Source: Chlorophyllum brunneum
Taxonomy: Eukaryota; Basidiomycota; Agaricomycetes; Agaricales; Agaricaceae
Assembly (NCBI GenBank): GCA_963576785.1
Contig: OY756151.1
Location: 1-64,000, forward strand
Direction of reading: 5' to 3'
Length of the DNA: 64,000 nt
The notes beneath the pieces were generated by a model. The model searched no databases and was not told where the DNA came from. It worked only from the letters and a program-made list of their open reading frames with translations. This document shows positions 45,399 to 56,979 of the stretch, piece by piece. How positions within the stretch are numbered: the first letter of the stretch is position 1; every line of letters starts with the position of its first letter. Both the position numbers and the translations under genes were made by a program.

Positions 45399-48300
45399 TC
45401 ACTCAAACATCAAGCCAAGGCAAGGTCGGAATAGATTGAATTTTATTTTGTCTAAATTCTTTGTGAGAATATTGGCAGGGTTTTCTGTGCCTTTCACAGA
45501 GAATATTTCAATCTTTCTGTTTTCTACCGAATCACGAATGTAATGGTGTTTGACGTCGACGTGTTTTGATCATTTTTCTGTTACTGGATTTTTGGCCCAA
45601 AATATTGAGCCCTCATTATCACCGAAGAGATAAGGGGCCAATGATTGGATACCAATTTCTTCCAACAAATTGACAGTCCAAACTAGTTGTTGATTGCAAT
45701 CTGACAAAGCCATATACTCGGCTTCAGTAGAAGATAATGCAATAGTTTTCTGTTTTCTACTTAACCAAGCAATTGCTCTGCTAGCTAATAAACAGAAATA
45801 TCCAGTTACAGATTTACGACTAATTGGATCACTAGCCCAATCAAAATCAGAAAAGGCATTAAGGCCTTGCATAGAGCTTCTATTATAGGTAATTCTATAT
45901 TTGCAAGTAGCATTAAGATACTTCAGCAAATGTAAGCCTGCATTATAATGCACTTTAGTAGGATTGGTCATATGTTGTGATAATTTGACAGTGGCAAAAG
46001 CTATATTGGGCCGACTGCCCATCATCAGATACATAACTGATCCTACTAACTGTTGATACCTCTTTATGAAGTCAGGTATTGCTTGTCCTGTATTGGATTC
46101 GAAGATAAATCCATTTGGTAATGGGATTTCTTCCTTTCCAATTACTTTAAATCGATCAAGAACTTTTCCTAGATAATCTATTTGGTCTAGGGTAATTGAT
46201 CAGTTTATAGGGTTTTGCGAAATTTTCATGCCAAGAAACTCTTTGGTTGGACTAAGGTCTCGGCATTCCCATTTCTTCATAAAGAGTGCTTGCTTCTCAT
46301 GTAGAAGTCTAGAGCCTCTGATTCCAATGAACATTGAGCCATCTACATAGACCAGAGCTATAATAAGCTCTTTGGTTTCAGAGTTGTAGTAATAATAAAC
46401 TCCAGCATCTAGTTTGGATCAGACAAATCCTAGGTTGGTCATTGACTTAGTCAATTCCTTCCACCATTGTTGTCCAGATTGCTTTAGTCCATAAATAGCT
46501 CAGTTTAATTTCCAAACCATATTACCATGTCCTGTATTGAAACCTTCTAGAAGTTCTATATAGAGCTCTTTATCCAGTTTTCCATAGAGATAAGCAGTTT
46601 TAACATCTAAACTGAGCATCTCCCAATCATTGAGGGCAGCAACTGCAAATATAAGTCGCGCTGTCTCATAACGGACTACTGGTGAAAACAGTTCATCATA
46701 ATCAATTCCCTCTATCTGAGAGAATCCTTTTGCTACTAGTCAAGCATGGTATCGACTGTCTGATTTGGGTGTGAAGACCCATCTATTTTTGACTGCTTTT
46801 CTTCCAGGTAGAAGTTTCGCTAAGTCATAAACATGTCTATCTCTGAGTGAATTTAACTCTTCTAAGCATGCTTTCCACCATTTAGATTTCTCTTCTGATG
46901 GTAGTCGATCTAGATCCTTGAAAGAAATAGGAACTAATGGTGATTCAACTTTTTGAGCACACAGATAATTGATTATCCCTACTCCTCCTTATCTGCATAA
47001 GTCTTTTAATGTAGAAGCTTTATGCTGAGAACGTCTATCGATTATTCCAGGTTTGGAAGCCTCTGATTGAATTTGTCTGACAAGTCTACTTGTAGAACTT
47101 GTCAACTTTGATTTAGGAGGTTGGAACATTTCATAGTCCTGGAGAATTTTGGTTGGATGCTTTGTAGAACCATAGAAGTTTCCTGGACGTTCAGGTACTT
47201 TTCTGGTTCTTTGCAGTCTCTGAGGTATTTCAGAAACCAGTATTTGATCCGAGTGACCTTGTGGTACAGAAGTATCCTGATCATCTTCGACAGGGGTATA
47301 GGGTATAAATGGTTGTACATCTGGATCATCTCTTTGAGAAGGCAGATGGTTCAAACCTTCAGGGTAATTAGGTGGATCAGCATATGATAATCCATCACTG
47401 TCATCATCTTCTGGTATTTGTGCTTTTCTTGGTGGAAAGAGAATGTTTTGCACAATACCATCCCACTTCTCCTGAACATCAGTATCGATATTCAGTGCTT
47501 TTCTCTTTCCTTTATTCTTTTTAGGTTGAGGGAAAGGAGTTGGAATATGTCCATGAACAGATCTATAAGTCCTATCTTTTAGAGAACTTTTGGGAGAAGT
47601 TTGGGGTATAGGACTTGGTGGTTTATCAAAAGGTAAACCAGTAGATAGATCTGGAGCATAGAAGACAATAACTTCCAAAAGTGTGCTTCGAGAAGTAAAA
47701 GATGATGGTTGGTTCATCCATTCTTCTCACTTCTTCCCAATACATTTAGGGAAGTGTTCTTTGCTAAATACGGCTGTTGGAGAGGTATAGATTACATTTC
47801 CATTTAGGTACCTCATGAAATGATAATTTTTCCTATCTGATGTCCAACCAAGGAAAATCATGAGTTCTGACTTCGCTGTCAGTTTATTGTCTCTTATCTC
47901 TTTTGGGAGAAAGACATAAGCACTGCAGCCAAAGACTCTCTCTTTGGAGATGTCTGGAATCTTCTGATTCAACACTTCATAAGGTGTTTTCCACATGAGT
48001 CGTGATACCAGTGTTTTATTATAGATATGTATTGCATGATCTATAGAAAACTCCCACCAACCATCAGGAATACAAGCATGATGCCACATGGCTTCTGCTT
48101 TATCCATTAGAGTTTGGTTCAAGCATTCCGCTTGACCGTTCTGTTGGTGTATATGGGGTGCACTGGTCTCATGTATAATCCCTAATGAGTGCAAATGAGA
48201 TTGTAACTTGTCAGTTGCATACTCTCCTCCTCTATCAGTGCAGAGATATTTTAATTTAGTCTTGTATTGAGTCTGAATTAGTGCAATGAAATTTTTCATT

Positions 48301-49256
48301 TCTTCTGCTACTTCTGATTTCTTATGGAGGAAGCAAATCCATCCATGAGAGGAAAAGTCATCCATTATGGTCATGACCCATTTAAATTTATGGTAAGAAA
48401 GAATCGGAAGTTCAACTAAATCTGAGTGAATTCTTTCGAATGGATGCTTTGTGTATGTAGGGTTCTCTCTAAAGGGTTTCTGGTGTATCTTTCCCTTGGC
48501 ACAACTGTCACAGGCTAGTTTTTGCTCGGGAATCCACACTAGAGTAAACCCAATCGTATTTTTCTCAAAATGATTGAGAATACAATTAGAGGGATGTCCT
48601 AATCTCACATATACAACTTTGTAGCCAACAATTGGATCTGCAGTCATAGCTGCTTGTTCCAAATATACAATTTTGGTATTAACAAAATGTAAAGTAGTGT
48701 TACGACTTGCTGAAGGATATGCTTGAAGAATAGCATTTCCTTCACTATCAACAACTACTGATTCGTTGGCATCTGTTCTAACAGTTTTGCCATCCTGGCA
48801 TAACTGTCCCACTGACATTAGTTGTTCAGAGGTTCCTTTTAGAAGGAAGACTGGATATATTAATATCTGCGTTGGTTGAACGCTGTCAGTCTTTCCGTTA
48901 TAGACTCTATGCTTAAGCATAACTGTGCCAAGACCAACCGCATTAAGGTAGGGGCCTTGTGCTCCTACAGTCTTAATTGGGATCAAAACTTCGAGTTCTT
49001 CGAAGTTGATAAAGTCTTCCACATAAGGGGTATAATGACATGATGCCTCTGAGTCTAATAACCATACGTCACTATATTTTTCTAGTGGCGTTATGATTTG
49101 ATCATTGCTTAGCAATCGAGATCTAATTTGATCCGGTACTCTTAAATACTGATCAGGCATGCATGTTGAGAAACAAGAAAATTGAGAAATGTTAAAACAC
49201 TTCTTGTTCATTATTTTGCACAATAATACATTATTATGGGATCCTAAAGATCCCAA
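45399..49256 (-). pseudogene. Copia pol: protease, integrase, reverse transcriptase, RNase H
   Basis: One reading frame runs from 49256 to the stop at 45399. Protease: the active-site motif reads DSEAS where the family has DSGAS. Integrase: zinc-binding residues LGHPS and CDSCAKGK, though the first His of the HHCC set is lost (VYVRLGH), then the D, D and E segments (HSDLVELP, CTDRGGEYAT, QQNGQAECLN). RT: NRWVFTPK, LVAKGFSQIEGIDY, LDVKTAYLYGKL and LVYVDGSMF. RNase H: DFDWASDP, SSTEAEYMALSD and LFGDNEGSI. Premature stops begin at 47729, 46991, 46742, 46502, 46421, 46202 and 45572 (minus strand). Six are TGA and one is TAA. With a mutated protease and seven stops it cannot work. Confidence 0.9.
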
Positions 49257-49325
49257 TAGCGTAATTACATGCCCGGCCTCCGACGTCCCTTCCCCTTGCC
49301 TTTGCCCTTCTTCTTGTGAAGACGG

Positions 49326-50534
49326 TCAGTCGGCATATTGGTGACAGGACTGTGTATCAGGGTTAGTAAGAGTATCTGAGATCGAATTGATCATGTACCC
49401 AGCTCCTCCTTTCTTCTTGTAGTCGCTTCTGTAGTCAGTCGACAAAAGTCCGAGAGACACCTCAGATTGAGGTGCCGAAGCAAATGGTTCGGACTTTGGA
49501 GACTTCGGAAGAGGTCTGGAAGAGGGTCCTGTGATGTTCACAGGGTTTCTGGGATCACGGATGTCATAGGTGACATCCTGAGCTGGTGCCATGAGGTCAT
49601 CAACCTCCTTCTCACTCTCAAGCCGCTTGAAGGCTTCGTCTACCAACACTGTAAGTGTGGCAGGTCGCCTGTAAGTGGTCTTGACCTTCTGAGTAAGAGA
49701 GTATTTCTTACTCTGGAATTGCTCTGTCGGAGGGGAGGCCCGAGGAAGAGGAGGGACCTCCTCATCGTAGGTCCTTATGGCCGGAGCTACTATTTCCTCC
49801 ATAGGAGGAAGGTAGAATGGCTGAACCTCTCCAGGTTCAAGCGAGTCACCCCAGGCAACAGAGTCCATGCTTGGGATCTTTACCACATGGTGCATAGCCA
49901 AATTAACTTTTGTCCCAAATTTGGGAGAAACCAATAAAGTATATGGCAAACCAAGGGGTAAGAGAAAAGAGAAGTGGATACAAGTCACGTTAATATCGGG
50001 GTTACTATGCTTTAGGAACCATTTACTCACTCTCATATGACCCTCACAGGTACAACCTGGGGGGTGACCAGAAGGAACTGAAGGTGCACCGGGAGGTGTC
50101 ACCAATTGTCCTTGTGGGGCACGGGGATGAGAGACCTCATGCATTCTTCGATCATATTGATCGAGAGCACATTTCTTTGCCATTTGCATGGGCAAAGGAC
50201 CAGTGATGCGGTCACGCCAAGTGATCACCTGTTGCATCTGCAGTGAGTTCTCAAGGAGGGCGGTGAAACATAAGTTTCGTGCTTCAGTATGCACCTTCTT
50301 TTCGAGCCCAGCACGAGCGTTCTCTTGTGCCTGCTGGACCTTCTTGGGATTAACCCAAGTAAGAGGCTTTGGTCTCTCACTCACTAGTACACGAGTGGTC
50401 GGAGGAGCAGGAGCAGAAATGGGTCGAGGCGCATCCATGCACCTCATCAGGTCGAAGGGGGTCATCCCTGGACCAGTAAAGTGATGGACCGCCGGTTCCG
50501 TAGCAGCAGCAAAGCCCGTCATGGCTTCTGCCAT
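49326..50534 (-). CDS. Extra 402-codon ORF between Copia gag and pol
   Basis: This frame is stop-free, GC-richer than the flanking pol, and starts 7 nt after the gag stop at 50541. The product begins MAEAMTGFAAATEPAVHHF. It has a proline-rich stretch (PRPISAPAPPTTRVL), a helical middle (KVQQAQENARAGLEKKVHTE) and a second half with SMDSVAWGDSLEPGEVQPFY. It shows no gag, protease, envelope or nucleic-acid-binding motif I know. Just past its stop, in another frame, comes a lysine/glycine-rich tail (KKKGKGKGKGRRRPGM), so a frameshift may have removed its natural C-terminus. It may be a captured host or second gag-like segment. Absence of stops, when pol has seven, is notable. Confidence 0.55.
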   Translation of the reverse strand: MAEAMTGFAAATEPAVHHFTGPGMTPFDLMRCMDAPRPISAPAPPTTRVLVSERPKPLTWVNPKKVQQAQENARAGLEKKVHTEARNLCFTALLENSLQMQQVITWRDRITGPLPMQMAKKCALDQYDRRMHEVSHPRAPQGQLVTPPGAPSVPSGHPPGCTCEGHMRVSKWFLKHSNPDINVTCIHFSFLLPLGLPYTLLVSPKFGTKVNLAMHHVVKIPSMDSVAWGDSLEPGEVQPFYLPPMEEIVAPAIRTYDEEVPPLPRASPPTEQFQSKKYSLTQKVKTTYRRPATLTVLVDEAFKRLESEKEVDDLMAPAQDVTYDIRDPRNPVNITGPSSRPLPKSPKSEPFASAPQSEVSLGLLSTDYRSDYKKKGGAGYMINSISDTLTNPDTQSCHQYAD

Positions 50535-50540
50535 GTGGGC

Positions 50541-51600
50541 TTAGGGTTTACCCTGGCACTTCTTGGGCTTCTTCTTCTTCTTCTGGACGTTAATCCAGGT
50601 AGGAGTAGGAGGAGAAGGCTGAGAGGGCTGCCCACTCGGATTGGCAGGGTGGCGAGGTCCTCTTGCAGGCTGGGCCCTGGTATTGCCTCCAGCATGGAAG
50701 CGGTTCCAGGGTGGTCCAGGATGAGTCCTGGGGAAGTTGCCCTGAGGGTGAGCTTGGTAGTTAGCGGTGGCAGCAAAAGATGCTTGTTGGTTAGACTTAT
50801 TCCTTCATGTCTTCTGGGCCCTGGTATTGCCTCCAGCATGGAAGCGGTTCCAGGGTGGTCCAGGGCGAGTCCTGGGGAAGTTGCCCTGAGGGTGAGCTTG
50901 GTAGTTAGCGGTGGCAGCAAAAGATGCTTGTTGGTTAGACTTATTCCTTCATGTCTTGACCACTCAGCATTTATAGCCTGCTGAACTACCTCCCAGGTCA
51001 TATCTACAACATCGTTGTTATTTGCCAATGTTGTTTGTGCCACTGCATTCCAATTGGGTGGTAATGCATTCAAAGCAATCATCACGCCAAGAACTTCTGG
51101 CAATTTTACCTTAGCTGTTTCTAATTGAGAAGCCAATGTTCTCAATTCAGCTAGATCCATTGCTGGATCTTGATTCCCTGATATGTGCTTTCACAGCATT
51201 CTTTGGAGGATTGAATATACCACAGCAGGGGAAGGTGTCCCAAAGTGGGTTTTTAAGTCATTCCAAAGGAATCCAGGAGCATCATGTCCATGGAGTAACA
51301 GGGAATCAGGTAAAGTGCCATTTATAACAGCCAATGCCTGACCTCTCAATTGTTCTCTCCTTCTATCTTCCTCTGTTAAGATGGCAGGATTTTTAGGGGA
51401 GAGATTTTGGTCTGTCACAGTCCATCCGGACTGGTCAGAACCAGTAACAGAGATGAGGGTTAGGGCATCCTGAAGCCTCCTAGACCAGAACGCATAGTTC
51501 TTAGGCCCATTGAGCTTAGGTAAACCAGCAACAATATTATTGGTAGATATAATATCTTCGTCAAGTGTAGTTCTTTCTAGAAGAAAATTCTCGTATCAGC
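50541..51600 (-). pseudogene. Copia gag, decayed, with a 144-bp tandem duplication
   Basis: The upstream part shows Copia Gag features: NIVAGLPKLNGPKNYAFWSR, FLWNDLKTHFGTPSPAVVYS, then MDLAELRTLASQLETAKVKL, VMIALNALPPNW and WEVVQQAINAEWSR. A TGA lies after the QRML codons near 51190. The C-terminal part in the true frame reads NKSNQQASFAATANYQAHPQ and HPGPPWNRFHAGGNT, and ends KKKKKPKKCQGKP at 50541. A 144-bp unit (50671-50814 and 50815-50958) is repeated in tandem, keeping frame. No zinc knuckle was found. Confidence 0.75.
50671..50958. repeat. 144-bp tandem duplication in Copia gag
   Basis: Two nearly identical copies, beginning TGGGCCCTGGTATTGCC at 50671 and 50815, lie head to tail. The period of 144 bp is 48 codons. 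The few differences include GGATGAGTCC against GGGCGAGTCC. Confidence 0.9.
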
Positions 51601-51711
51601 AATGATCAAAAATGCAAGAATAACTCTGTCAGGTAAAGCCCTATCATCCTATCTTGGTTAGAGGGAATGATAATGATTTAACCATTGGTAAGGCTACTGG
51701 GACCCATAACC

Positions 51712-52283
51712 TGTTGAGGAAACAACCATAACAAGTTGTTTGCTGGGGGCAGCAGTAAACGCAGTGGGAGAGAACATAGAGTCTACTCACTGAGATAATA
51801 AGCTTCTATCTGATACCTGTAGAAAGGTAATTCAGATAGACAGATATTATTGATGAAACGGTCAATATCAGTATTGACGAGATCGAAGTCAAGTAAGTCG
51901 GTGTTTGGGTTAGACTGAAGAATGTAGGAAATGATGAGAGAAGTTGTTCGATTGAACAAGATGTAGAACTAGGTCTGCTACATGGGGTTTATATACATAT
52001 TGAAGCATAGGCAAATCATACTACATAAAATACTAGTAATGCATAGATTATTCTTTATGACTCCCTTTAACTGTGGCATAGTGCCTGTGGAGTACTGCAG
52101 AATGTAGTATCTAGTCATTGGTACTATGTAGAATAATCTATCAAGTACTTATGACTCTTATCATATATAGAGCAACTCATAGGAAGTTACTACAGAATGA
52201 AGTTACTGGAAAGTAATGGATCAGTCTATATTTATCATAATGACTTCATAGTCTATTTCTAGAATATGTCTGAAACTTCAACA
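51712..52283 (-). repeat. Copia 5' LTR
   Basis: This is the longer copy of the pair. The extra ~80 bp lies near 52070-52160. Just inside it on the minus strand, GGTTATGGGTCCC is where a primer-binding site should be; I did not assign the tRNA. Confidence 0.88.
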
Positions 52284-53202
52284 TTGGGTTCAAGAAATAC
52301 AGTGGTAGCTCCTTCCTCCACCTTCTAATATGAGCAAATGGAGCCTCTACTTTACTATTACACATCAACTCTGGTCCTTGGATACAAGAATGCAGATACC
52401 AGCCCCAGCTCTTCACAAGAGCTTGTTGCGCCATATTATGCCATGCCCCAATTGGAGAATACTATCTTAGGTTCTTTCCTACTGAGGACTTATCTTGCCA
52501 CCACTGCAGCAATCAACTGGTTCAGACCAGGTTACATATCCTCTATCAGTGTCAGCACTTCAATCACTACTATGGCATTGACAATATCAAGAAGTTTGTC
52601 AACTTCCTACGTCGCAATCCCACTGCATTCAGTTTTCCACTGGAACCTGATTACCCTCATATCTGTGCTGGTTCTATACCCCCATTACATCATCGTCAAG
52701 CCCATCAGAGGTTTGGATCCATGCCCATGTGAGTCCTTTCTTCTATTTTAATTTTTTCCTTGTGCTTCCCTAGTTATGGACTTCAATTTCATTTCTCTAT
52801 TTCTCCCTTTCTTGCTCATCTACTATTTTAATGTAGTTTTCATTCCACATCCATCTCTCCCATGATGTCTGGGTAAATACCCCTCCACACACTAGTACCA
52901 TTCGTTGTTCCCCTTTGTGTTTGTGAGTCGATAGTTTTCTTTCTATCAATTTCTCTCTCTCACACTCTCTCTCCTGAATTCCTGCTTTCTCTTTTCCCAC
53001 TGTTCAACTTAGGTACCAAATCTCTCTCTAGTGTATGTACTAGATAGCATCAAGTCTCATGGGGTTAGTGTACTTTTAGTTTACTTTCCTTGCTCCAAAC
53101 ATTCTGTACATTCTACCGTTGTATGTATGTACATGCAGACTGCAATCGAGCACTGCTATATAAATTGTTGATTTAAAATAAAAAAAAATAAAAAAAAAAG
53201 AT
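52284..53202 (+). mobile_element. LINE (non-LTR retrotransposon) 3' end
   Basis: The last ~130 codons of a LINE ORF2 are readable: LHINSGPWIQECRYQPQLF, then HAPIGEYYLRFFPTEDLSCH, with a Cys-His zinc finger (CHHC then HILYQCQ), ending FGSMPM. A ~450-bp 3' UTR follows, and the copy ends in an A-rich tail (53172-53202). The tail is joined to Gypsy protease sequence at 53203. RT and endonuclease are absent. The 5' side touches the Copia LTR, so its true start is unclear. Confidence 0.8.
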
Positions 53203-53433
53203 GGTGACTGGTGTATTGAGTGGACAGGTTGGTAGGTTCCATTGTTCTACAAGAGATGGGTTGATGTAATTTCCAGCTGCTTCTGAATCTAGGAGAGTAA
53301 GGTGTTCAGTAGTCATATTAGGTAGGTGGACAGTGGTTGGAACATAGATACTATTGTTCTTTGGAATAATGTTGACAGTGGCAATTTGTTCAGTGTCAGA
53401 CTTGTGAGATGGTTTGGATCAGGGGTAGTCATT
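53203..53433 (-). pseudogene. Gypsy protease fragment (element A)
   Basis: The minus strand reads PNMTTEHLTLLDSEAAGNYI, then NPSLVEQWNLPT. This is an aspartic-protease active site in the usual Gypsy setting (LLDSGA-x-GNFI), but with Glu for the catalytic-motif Gly. The same frame continues, across the LINE-tailed insertion, from the gag fragment at 54608-56500. Confidence 0.7.
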
Positions 53434-53446
53434 GTGTTGTGGTATT

Positions 53447-54594
53447 TTTTTATTTTTATTTTATTTTTTAAATCAACAATTTATATAGTGGTACTCGAAC
53501 GCAGTCTGCATATACATACATACAAAGGTAGAATGGTATACTTGGCTTCTCTCCAAGACCCACCGACAGAGGATTTAGACCTCTCTGGCCAGACCGCACA
53601 TTCTCTGCACGGTCTGCCACGGCCCACCAGTGGTTCCAGGGTCCCACCCCCGGCTGGCTTCCCATACCCCAGCACCCACTTTGCTATGCCCATAGCGTGT
53701 GGATCCGCATGTTAATGGTGTCTGGGGTCTCTGTCTTGCAGGGGCTACTACCAGGGAGGTGATTGCACCTTGCTTATAAAGCAAATCTACGGAATGCCTT
53801 GCAGCACCCACGTGGAATAGCGCCCCGGAGTTTGAGTAATCCCTACTAATGTCCAGTGTGGCAAGGGGGGGTTGTCTACGGATCCACACCCTTGCAATGC
53901 AACTGGAGGGGAGTAGCCTATCCTTGCAGTCAGCTTGTTTTTTCCCCAAACCCCCTCTTATCAACTCCTATCCTTTTGGACCCTCTCGGGCTCAGCTGAG
54001 TTACCCCAGCTGGGGAACGGGGTGGAATGAAGCCTCTTCCATAGTTCCCATGTTAGAGTAGAGGTCTAGTTAGACTAGACTTGTGCTGTAGCTCAGTCAA
54101 ATAGACTGATGCTAGTTCCGCCATTGGGGAACTACAACACCATTTGGGAGCACACTGGGCCCCTCCACCACTAGAGGAGCCCTCAAGGTGAATGGGCAGA
54201 AGGCGACCAGCATGCCCAGTCTTTGAGCTCCTTTGCCAAGGGAGCACCCTCTACCATCCTGTACAACCCAGTATCAACTCTTGTCTAGAGAAAGCAACAG
54301 GCATACCCCGTCATTAAGGCCCTTTGCCAAGGGGCCACTCCCCCCACTCAAACTAATTCTTGTCCACCATATGACGGATCCCAACCTCTGTTCGCGCATC
54401 CAAGGTCAAGTGAGTATGCAGTGGCCAGCATACCCAGTCTTTAACCTCCTTTGCCAAGGGAGTACTATGCATCGCCCTGTGTATAAGACAGTGCCAGGAC
54501 CTAACATCCAGCAAGAACAGGCCAGAAGCCCCCACCAGAGAACCATCCCAATTAGGAAGGTAGTGGTAAGAGGTCAAGAAGGGATTGATGTTGT
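53447..54594 (-). mobile_element. LINE-tailed retroelement insertion with 13-bp target duplication
   Basis: GTGTTGTGGTATT occurs at both 53434-53446 and 54595-54607, flanking the insert exactly. On the minus strand the insert ends in an A-rich tail preceded by ~85 bp matching the 3' end of the plus-strand LINE at 52284-53202. The rest shows no open frame of note. Three degenerate copies of GCATACCC-AGTCTTTAA-CTCCTTTGCCAAGGGAG lie near 54210, 54301 and 54428. It is either a divergent LINE 3' UTR or a non-autonomous element that borrowed a LINE tail. Confidence 0.75.
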
Positions 54595-54607
54595 GTGTTG
54601 TGGTATT

Positions 54608-56500
54608 GAATAAGAAATCTGCAGTTTCTTTATAGTTTGAGATCTAGATATAGTAGCTAGTCTCTTAATTAGGTCTTCATTGGGATGACCATCTGCAATG
54701 TTGAAGAGTTCTTCTATCTCTTCATCAGAGGTATCTTCCATTACATTCATGATTTGGGTAGACTTGAATTATTGCTTGCTTTGGTTAAAGCATTTGGACT
54801 TATAAGCAGTATTCTTGGACATACTGGCATGGTTCTTTCCATGGCTTCATTGTAGGCAATTTCTAGAGAAATGTCTAGCAGATTTGCATGTGAAGCATTT
54901 TTGTTTGTTGTATAACTTCCAGAGTTTGGGTGATAAGATAGCATTGAGTTGGGCTGTGGCAGGTTTTGTGGCCATGCAGGCAACTTGCTGGGTAGTTGCA
55001 TTTGAATATTCATCATCATCTGATGATGTTTCTTCCCCAGATTCTTCTCCTTCTTCATCAGATCCTTCTTCCATTGGGTAAAGATTATTGAGCTGCTGCT
55101 CAAGGATGTAGTCAACATCTATGGGACCATAGCCTGGGGGGTTACTGCTTCTTTAAGTCAGCTGATAAGGTCTTGCATAAGACATTGAACCTAATGCTTT
55201 TGGAGTGCAATATTTCGAGCAATAGGAGGTATGTCATACTGAGTGATGATGTTCTGTTGAGCTAAAATTCTGTTGTAGGTATGCCATTGTTGCTGCATTT
55301 TGCACAGCTGTGTACCAAGTGTTGATGTCATTTGGGGTGGGGTTCTGACTGTAAACAAGCCTTTTGTAATATGGATCCAGTCCTTTAATAAAGAACATGA
55401 TTTTGGTCTCTGCATGGATGATTCCAGCTCAGGTACACATATTCTTGAATTGCTCAACATAGACTGCAGTGGGTCGTCCATTCTGGGTGACATTAGACAG
55501 TTGATCAATGGCAATGAGGGTGTTGTTTGCTGGTAGAAATGAAGTGTCAAGTTCTGTGAGGAACTGTTTGATAGTCTAGGTGGGGCTGAAGACATTGTTG
55601 GTGGTGTGTGAAATAGTATAGGCTTGTTTCCATTCCCTGGCCAATCCTTCCATGCTAAGGAGGGTGTACATAATCTTGGACTTGTTGTTTGGTAGATTGT
55701 TGGGCTATGATGCAAAGTAGATCTGGAGGTTCTGCTTCCAGTTGGGATAGTCAAGCGGGTCACCATAGAAAATGGTGGGCTTTGGGAGTTTGGGGTCTGG
55801 CATGTTTGATCCTGTGGGTGAGTTTGGTGGTGAGCTTGCTAGTGAGTTTGACAGGGACAATTGGTAGGTTTGTGGCTGTTGGGTTGTCCTGAGTGTAATT
55901 GGAGGTCCTGGTGTTCTGGTTGTCTGCTGGTGGGTGCTGGGAGGTACCACTGGTTGGGTTGTCTAGTAGCTGGTTGACTGATAGTTGGTCGTCTGGCTGG
56001 TCTGACTTCATTGAGCTTCCCTTTCTCTTTGTTCTTGGAGTAGCTGGAGGACTCCAGCGAGTGGGTTTGGTGAGTTCGATATGTTGTTGTCAGATTTGTA
56101 TTGGGGCTCAAGCTCTGGTGTCTGGGGTGGTGGCTCTTCAGAGTGCTCACTTCTGTGTTTGGAGTGCTCGGAGTTATCTGAGTGTTCAGACTTGGTAGAG
56201 ACAGTTTCTCTGTACTGTTGGTCAAACTGCTAGGATTGCTGGGATTGCTGTGATTGTTGCCTTGAGATTGCTTGTTGTGCCCAGTCGGATTGCGTGTAAG
56301 CGGGTGTCTGATAAGACTCTGAACTCTGTCTTGGGGCAGGTTTACTGGTTTTAATCCTACTAGCTGTGGCACTAGTCGAGGGTCATTCAAGGAGTTGGGA
56401 AGTGGTTGAGGTGGACCATTGGATGGAGGCTGGTGGGGAATATTGAACTAGTTCTGGGTTTTGCTGGAAGGTTTGTTAAGTAGGCTCAATACTGTAAGGC
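54608..56500 (-). pseudogene. Gypsy-like gag with zinc knuckle (element A)
   Basis: The gag frame includes LPKPTIFYGDPLDYPNWKQN near 55800-55710, KIMYTLLSMEGLAREWKQAY, then FIKGLDPYYKRLV near 55400. An acidic spacer (MEEGSDEEGEESGEETSSDD) precedes the CCHC knuckle CFTCKSARHFSRNC near 54855-54900. Stops in the same frame after IYFAS, FSPT and NMCT show decay. A second frame (56390-55839) covers a Ser/Pro/Thr-rich upstream segment. Transcription would come from the long LTR at 56980-58424. Confidence 0.75.
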
Positions 56501-56979
56501 TCTGCAGCCTTGGGTTGCGATCTAGTCCTGTAGACCAGAGGTGTGGGTGGAGTAGTCTCCTTTTGCTTCACACAATGTCGGACTTGTTCAATCTTGACCA
56601 AGTTGCACCTTTATCTCACTGACAATTATTTGCGACTTCTTCCTGTACTTCCTGGGAATACACAACAGGTTTCAAGGGCATCCTCTACTAAGTGCTCTTG
56701 CTTTTTCTTGAGGGAATCCATTACTGGCATAACAGCGACAAGGTGTGATGCATTTTCATGGTTGCTAGTATTGTCTGGCTGACTAGATGGTAGCTGCTCG
56801 GTTTAGCTTCTCTATAGACAGCTTCTTCATAACCTAGTGGTTGTGACCTTCCGTTCCTTCTGGGTCTTTTTTCAACTGGAGTACTTCTCAATGGGAATCC
56901 AGAGGTAGGATGCATGGCAGGCAAGTTTCTCTTCTTCTCAAGGAGGAAACCACAAAGTCGGTCGATAGTGTATGTTCTA
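56501..56979 (-). other. Leader between LTR copy A and gag
   Basis: No clear gene. It is the 5' leader position of element A on the minus strand. A short frame (56924-56721) ends near a purine-rich stretch; its coding status is unknown. Confidence 0.4.

Larger units (their letters stand above)
44875..52283 (-). mobile_element. Ty1/Copia-type LTR retrotransposon, inactivated
   Basis: Direct terminal repeats lie at 44875-45364 and 51712-52283. The order on the minus strand is gag, extra ORF, protease-integrase, then RT-RNase H, which is the Copia order (integrase before RT). On the minus strand a purine tract (AGCAAGGAGGAG) sits just inside the 3' LTR, as expected for a polypurine tract. The pol frame (49256 to 45399, 1286 codons) is continuous with no indels but has seven premature stops. 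No matching five-base target duplication flanks the LTRs (GGAGG on the left, TTGGG on the right). Confidence 0.92.

Noticed and set aside
50519..51160. A long minus-strand frame through gag with Leu/Pro-rich repeats
   Set aside because: It is a shadow frame in its 3' half; the Gag-like composition lies in the neighbouring frame ending at 50541.
44875..52283. Target-site duplication around the Copia element
   Set aside because: The flanking five bases differ on the two sides, so no duplication is claimed.
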